From NCBI GenBank assembly GCA_030149115.1, contig JASBSE010000382.1, positions 1-8,787 of the forward strand: 8,787 bases of DNA. The letters are read 5' to 3'. Position 1 is the stretch's first letter, and each line of letters opens with the position of its first letter. This stretch comes from Winogradskyella sp. (GTDB lineage: Bacteria > Bacteroidota > Bacteroidia > Flavobacteriales > Flavobacteriaceae). The translations under genes were made by a program, and so were the position numbers. Shown here piece by piece: positions 6,766 through 8,787 of the stretch. The notes below the pieces were generated by a model that saw nothing but the letters and a program-made list of their open reading frames with translations, searched no databases and was not told where the DNA came from.

Positions 6766-6796
6766 CAAAAATACAACATTTTTCACAACCCTACAA
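6766..6796 (-). promoter_or_regulatory. Probable tig promoter
   Basis: On the minus strand TATTTTTG (6773-6766) matches the Bacteroidota -7 consensus TAnnTTTG exactly, and a TTG (6796-6794) lies 20 bases upstream as the -33 element. The transcript would start near 6760, about 20 bases before the tig ATG. This is the best promoter in the window. A palindrome overlaps its -33 element. Confidence 0.7.
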
Positions 6797-6811
6797 TAGT
6801 TTAAACAATTG
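6794..6811. repeat. Interrupted palindrome over the tig -33 element
   Basis: CAAT-A-GTTTAAAC-A-ATTG is an 18-base inverted repeat in which only the two central-flank A positions (6798, 6807) do not pair. Its left end coincides with the -33 element of the tig promoter. It could be a dimeric regulator site. As RNA it would be a weak, AT-rich stem with no T tract, so it is a poor terminator for the upstream operon. Confidence 0.45.
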
Positions 6812-6815
6812 GTTT

Positions 6816-7166
6816 TTAGTCGTTTTTTGGCTCTTTAAAAATAGTGTGTAAGATGGATTGCAGAATAGATAATAGAACACTGAAAATTAAGGCAGTCCAA
6901 AACCCGTTAACGCCAAATCCATCAATTAATTTGTCTGCTAAAAGAATAATCAGAGCATTAATAACCAAAAGGAATAATCCTAGGGTTAAAATGGTAACAG
7001 GCAATGTGAAAATTATTAAAATTGGCTTTACAAAGAGGTTAAGAATAGCCAAAACCAAGGCTACGATAATGGCACCTACGTAGCCATCTACTTCAACACC
7101 TCCTAAAAGATGAGCTATTATGAAAACGGCTAGAGCATTGATTAAAAGTCTAATTAAAAGATTCAT
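6816..7166 (-). CDS. Four-helix membrane protein, 'phage holin 4_2' (PF04020-type) family
   Basis: The 116-residue protein is almost entirely hydrophobic, with about four membrane helices (roughly 3-21, 28-46, 52-77 and 88-109) and a short charged tail ending KEPKND. A conserved NLFVKPIL segment (43-50) between helices two and three and a GFGVNGFW loop (83-90) fit the family named after a mycobacteriophage holin. Such proteins are common on ordinary bacterial chromosomes and their role is unknown, so the name is not evidence for a phage or for lysis. The ATG at 7166 follows the hydrolase stop codon by 22 bases, which makes it the probable last gene of the pdxJ operon. Confidence 0.88.
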   Translation of the reverse strand: MNLLIRLLINALAVFIIAHLLGGVEVDGYVGAIIVALVLAILNLFVKPILIIFTLPVTILTLGLFLLVINALIILLADKLIDGFGVNGFWTALIFSVLLSILQSILHTIFKEPKND

Positions 7167-7188
7167 ACAATTAATTTTTTTAGTTCAC

Positions 7189-7953
7189 TTAATATAAGAA
7201 ATTAATTACAGCTTGATGAAAATCTTCTGGATTTTCTGCATGCAACCAATGGCCAGCATTAGAAATGGTAACAATTTCTGAATTTGGAAAATGACGATGA
7301 ATTATCGCTTCATCTTGTTCTCCAATATATTCAGAGCGGTCTCCACGCAGAAACATTGTATCTTTTTCAAAAGTAGCATGTATAGGCAATGCTTCGCCCA
7401 CTTCGGCAACATTGTCTTTTAAAACAGGTAAATTGATTCTTAAGCCTAATTGTCCTTTTTCTATCCAATATAAATTTTTGAGTAAGAACATTCGGGTGCT
7501 TGTATCTTTTACATAATTGCTCAATGCCTTATCTGCAGCGCCTCGACTTTTTATTTCTGAAAAGTCTAAGCTACTTAGGCCCTCTAAAATAGCATCATGA
7601 TGTACAGGGTAATAGCGTGGAGAAATATCTGCAACAATGAGTTTACTTACCAACTCAGGGAATAAAGCTGCAAAAAGCATGGCTGTTTTTCCTCCCATGG
7701 AATGTCCTAAAAGAATAATGTCGTTGAGGTTATGTTCTCCGCAATATATTTTTAGGTCATTTGCCATTAATTCATAATCAAAGTCTTCTGAGTGAAAACT
7801 ACGACCATGGTTACGTTGATCTACCAAATGGACTTGGTAGTTAGATTCTGAAAATTGTTTGGCTAAGGTTTTCCAGTTATCTCCCATGCCCAAAAAACCA
7901 TGAAGAATTATAAATGGTCTGCCTTCACCTATTATGTTGGAGTGTAAAATCAT
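7189..7953 (-). CDS. Alpha/beta-fold hydrolase, YbfF/ABHD11-like esterase
   Basis: The 254-residue soluble enzyme has the complete alpha/beta hydrolase layout: the oxyanion segment HGFLGMGDNW (18-27), DQRNHGRS (45-52), the nucleophile elbow GHSMGG with S85 (83-88), the acid D205 in RGDRSEY, and H235 in GHWLHAENP. The DxRNHG and GHSMGGK motifs point to the YbfF/ABHD11 esterase branch, which cleaves short acyl esters or thioesters in vitro; its natural substrate is uncertain. No signal peptide is visible, so it should be cytoplasmic. Its ATG overlaps the pdxJ stop in an ATGA, which suggests translational coupling. That links its expression to vitamin B6 synthesis but does not prove a shared pathway. 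Confidence 0.93.
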   Translation of the reverse strand: MILHSNIIGEGRPFIILHGFLGMGDNWKTLAKQFSESNYQVHLVDQRNHGRSFHSEDFDYELMANDLKIYCGEHNLNDIILLGHSMGGKTAMLFAALFPELVSKLIVADISPRYYPVHHDAILEGLSSLDFSEIKSRGAADKALSNYVKDTSTRMFLLKNLYWIEKGQLGLRINLPVLKDNVAEVGEALPIHATFEKDTMFLRGDRSEYIGEQDEAIIHRHFPNSEIVTISNAGHWLHAENPEDFHQAVINFLY

Positions 7954-8663
7954 TTTAGTTTGTCTAAATACATTTTAATCACATTTTTAGCTCCTAAATA
8001 TAAGCTTTCAGAGATTAAAGCATGTCCTATGGAAACTTCTAATAAACCTGTAATATTCTCTTTAAAATATTTGATATTGTCAAGTGATAAATCATGACCA
8101 GCATTAATACCTAAACCAAGCGTATTGGCTAAACCAGCACATTCCATATAAGGCTTTATACCATCCTTGTTTCCTAAGCTAAATTGATGTGCATAAGCTT
8201 CGGTATAAAGTTCAATTCTGTCAGTACCTGTTTCTTTGGCTCCTTCAATTTGGTGTAAATCTGGATCCACAAAAATCGAAGTTCTAATACCGTTGTTTTT
8301 AAATTCTGTAATAACATCTATAAGGAAATCTTTGTGCTTTACAGTGTTCCAACCTGCATTAGAGGTAATAGCGTCTTCGGCATCTGGCACCAAGGTTACT
8401 TGAGTTGGCTTTACTTCTAAAACCATGTCAATAAACTTAGGTATTGGGTTGCCTTCTATATTGAATTCTGTGGTGACTTCAGGTTTTAAATCGTAAACAT
8501 CTTGATAGCGAATATGTCTTTCGTCTGGTCTTGGGTGAATTGTTATGCCTTCAGCACCAAATCTTTGAGCGTCTTTAGCAAATTGTACCACACTCGGCAC
8601 ATCTCCACCACGACTATTTCTTAGTGTCGCAATCTTATTAATGTTAACACTTAATTTTGTCAT
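7950..8663 (-). CDS. pdxJ: Pyridoxine 5'-phosphate synthase
   Basis: PdxJ condenses 1-deoxy-D-xylulose 5-phosphate with 3-amino-2-oxopropyl phosphate to make pyridoxine 5'-phosphate, the last ring-forming step of the DXP-dependent vitamin B6 pathway. It works as a cytoplasmic TIM-barrel enzyme. The 237-residue protein has the expected landmarks: the N-terminal NINKIATLRNSRGGD (7-21), HPRPDERHIR (43-52) with catalytic H43 and phosphate-binding residues, E70 in FNIEG aligned with E. coli E72, and H190 in NAGHDL aligned with E. coli H193. The start at ATG 8663 is short-leadered, with a -7-like element 20 bases upstream. It is first in an operon with the alpha/beta hydrolase and the holin-family protein. 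Confidence 0.97.
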   Translation of the reverse strand: MTKLSVNINKIATLRNSRGGDVPSVVQFAKDAQRFGAEGITIHPRPDERHIRYQDVYDLKPEVTTEFNIEGNPIPKFIDMVLEVKPTQVTLVPDAEDAITSNAGWNTVKHKDFLIDVITEFKNNGIRTSIFVDPDLHQIEGAKETGTDRIELYTEAYAHQFSLGNKDGIKPYMECAGLANTLGLGINAGHDLSLDNIKYFKENITGLLEVSIGHALISESLYLGAKNVIKMYLDKLK

Positions 8664-8682
8664 TTTTTTTAGTTTTAAACAA

Positions 8683-8690
8683 CAAAAATA
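8683..8690 (-). promoter_or_regulatory. Probable -7 element of the pdxJ operon
   Basis: On the minus strand TATTTTTG matches TAnnTTTG exactly and is the same octamer as in the tig promoter. It ends 19 bases before the pdxJ ATG, giving a very short leader. No TTG is present at the usual -33 distance, so the promoter may be weak or need an activator. Confidence 0.55.
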
Positions 8691-8701
8691 CAGAACTCAT
8701 C

Positions 8702-8733
8702 TTGGGTTTTTGTAGTTATTTTTGATTAATTTG
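8702..8733 (+). promoter_or_regulatory. Possible promoter for the plus-strand gene at the window end
   Basis: TTG (8702-8704), a 21-base spacer and TTAATTTG (8726-8733, one mismatch to TAnnTTTG) precede an ATG at 8755. The spacing suits a Bacteroidota promoter with a leader of about 15 bases. It would be divergent from the pdxJ promoter. Confidence 0.45.
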
Positions 8734-8754
8734 CAAGATATTCAAACTCTAAAT

Positions 8755-8787
8755 ATGCAGTTACAGGATTTTGTAATAAACGATATA
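8755..8787 (+). CDS. Start of a truncated gene, possibly a CBS-domain protein
   Basis: Eleven codons (MQLQDFVINDI) run from an ATG to the window edge without a stop, behind a plausible promoter. In flavobacterial genomes a CBS-domain protein, often followed by NAD kinase, is commonly divergent from pdxJ and starts with a similar sequence. That identification is from remembered gene order and a very short peptide, so only the presence of a start is directly supported. Confidence 0.45.
   Translation, partial: MQLQDFVINDI

Noticed and set aside
6844..7083. Plus-strand open frame of 79 codons
   Set aside because: It is antisense to the holin-family membrane protein; its composition follows from the hydrophobic codons of that gene.
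6816..7166. Sign of a prophage from a 'phage holin' family gene
   Set aside because: The family is widespread on bacterial chromosomes, and no other phage gene, integrase or attachment site is nearby.

Overview
The window looks like ordinary chromosomal DNA from a member of the Bacteroidota, most likely the family Flavobacteriaceae. The base composition is AT-rich. Start codons are ATG with almost no Shine-Dalgarno sequences. Several intergenic regions carry the Bacteroidota-type -7 element TAnnTTTG. The proteins (bS21, trigger factor, ClpP, ClpX, PdxJ, a bacterial GH3 protein, a DUF2797 protein) read as flavobacterial versions of their families. The assignment rests on remembered family sequences, because no database search could be run.

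Layout. Positions 91-285 (+) encode ribosomal protein bS21 behind its own promoter, closed by a strong hairpin terminator. On the minus strand follow a two-helix small membrane protein (369-620) and a DUF2797 zinc-ribbon protein (692-1486). A 110-bp divergent promoter region separates the latter from a GH3-family adenylating enzyme on the plus strand (1597-3117). After a 263-bp convergent spacer ending in a bidirectional terminator, everything up to 8663 lies on the minus strand. In transcription order these are pdxJ (8663-7950), an alpha/beta hydrolase overlapping it by 4 bp, a four-helix membrane protein of the 'phage holin 4_2' family, then tig, clpP and clpX. The last 33 bases start a plus-strand gene, divergent from pdxJ, of which only 11 codons are visible.

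Function. The centre is the conserved protein-quality-control cluster: trigger factor receives nascent chains at the ribosome, and ClpP and ClpX form the ATP-dependent protease that removes failed or tagged proteins. The pdxJ-hydrolase-membrane protein group is a tight housekeeping operon around vitamin B6 synthesis. Three start sites were moved from upstream TTG codons to downstream ATG codons (the small membrane protein, GH3 and ClpP).

I found no mobile element, CRISPR array, tRNA, prophage or defence system. No convincing undescribed multi-gene system is present. The points most worth checking are regulatory: a textbook intrinsic terminator between tig and clpP, a perfect 10-bp hairpin inside the clpX linker, a palindrome over the tig promoter, and an unusual bS21 without a Shine-Dalgarno site. 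Two poorly characterised families, GH3 and DUF2797, sit side by side.
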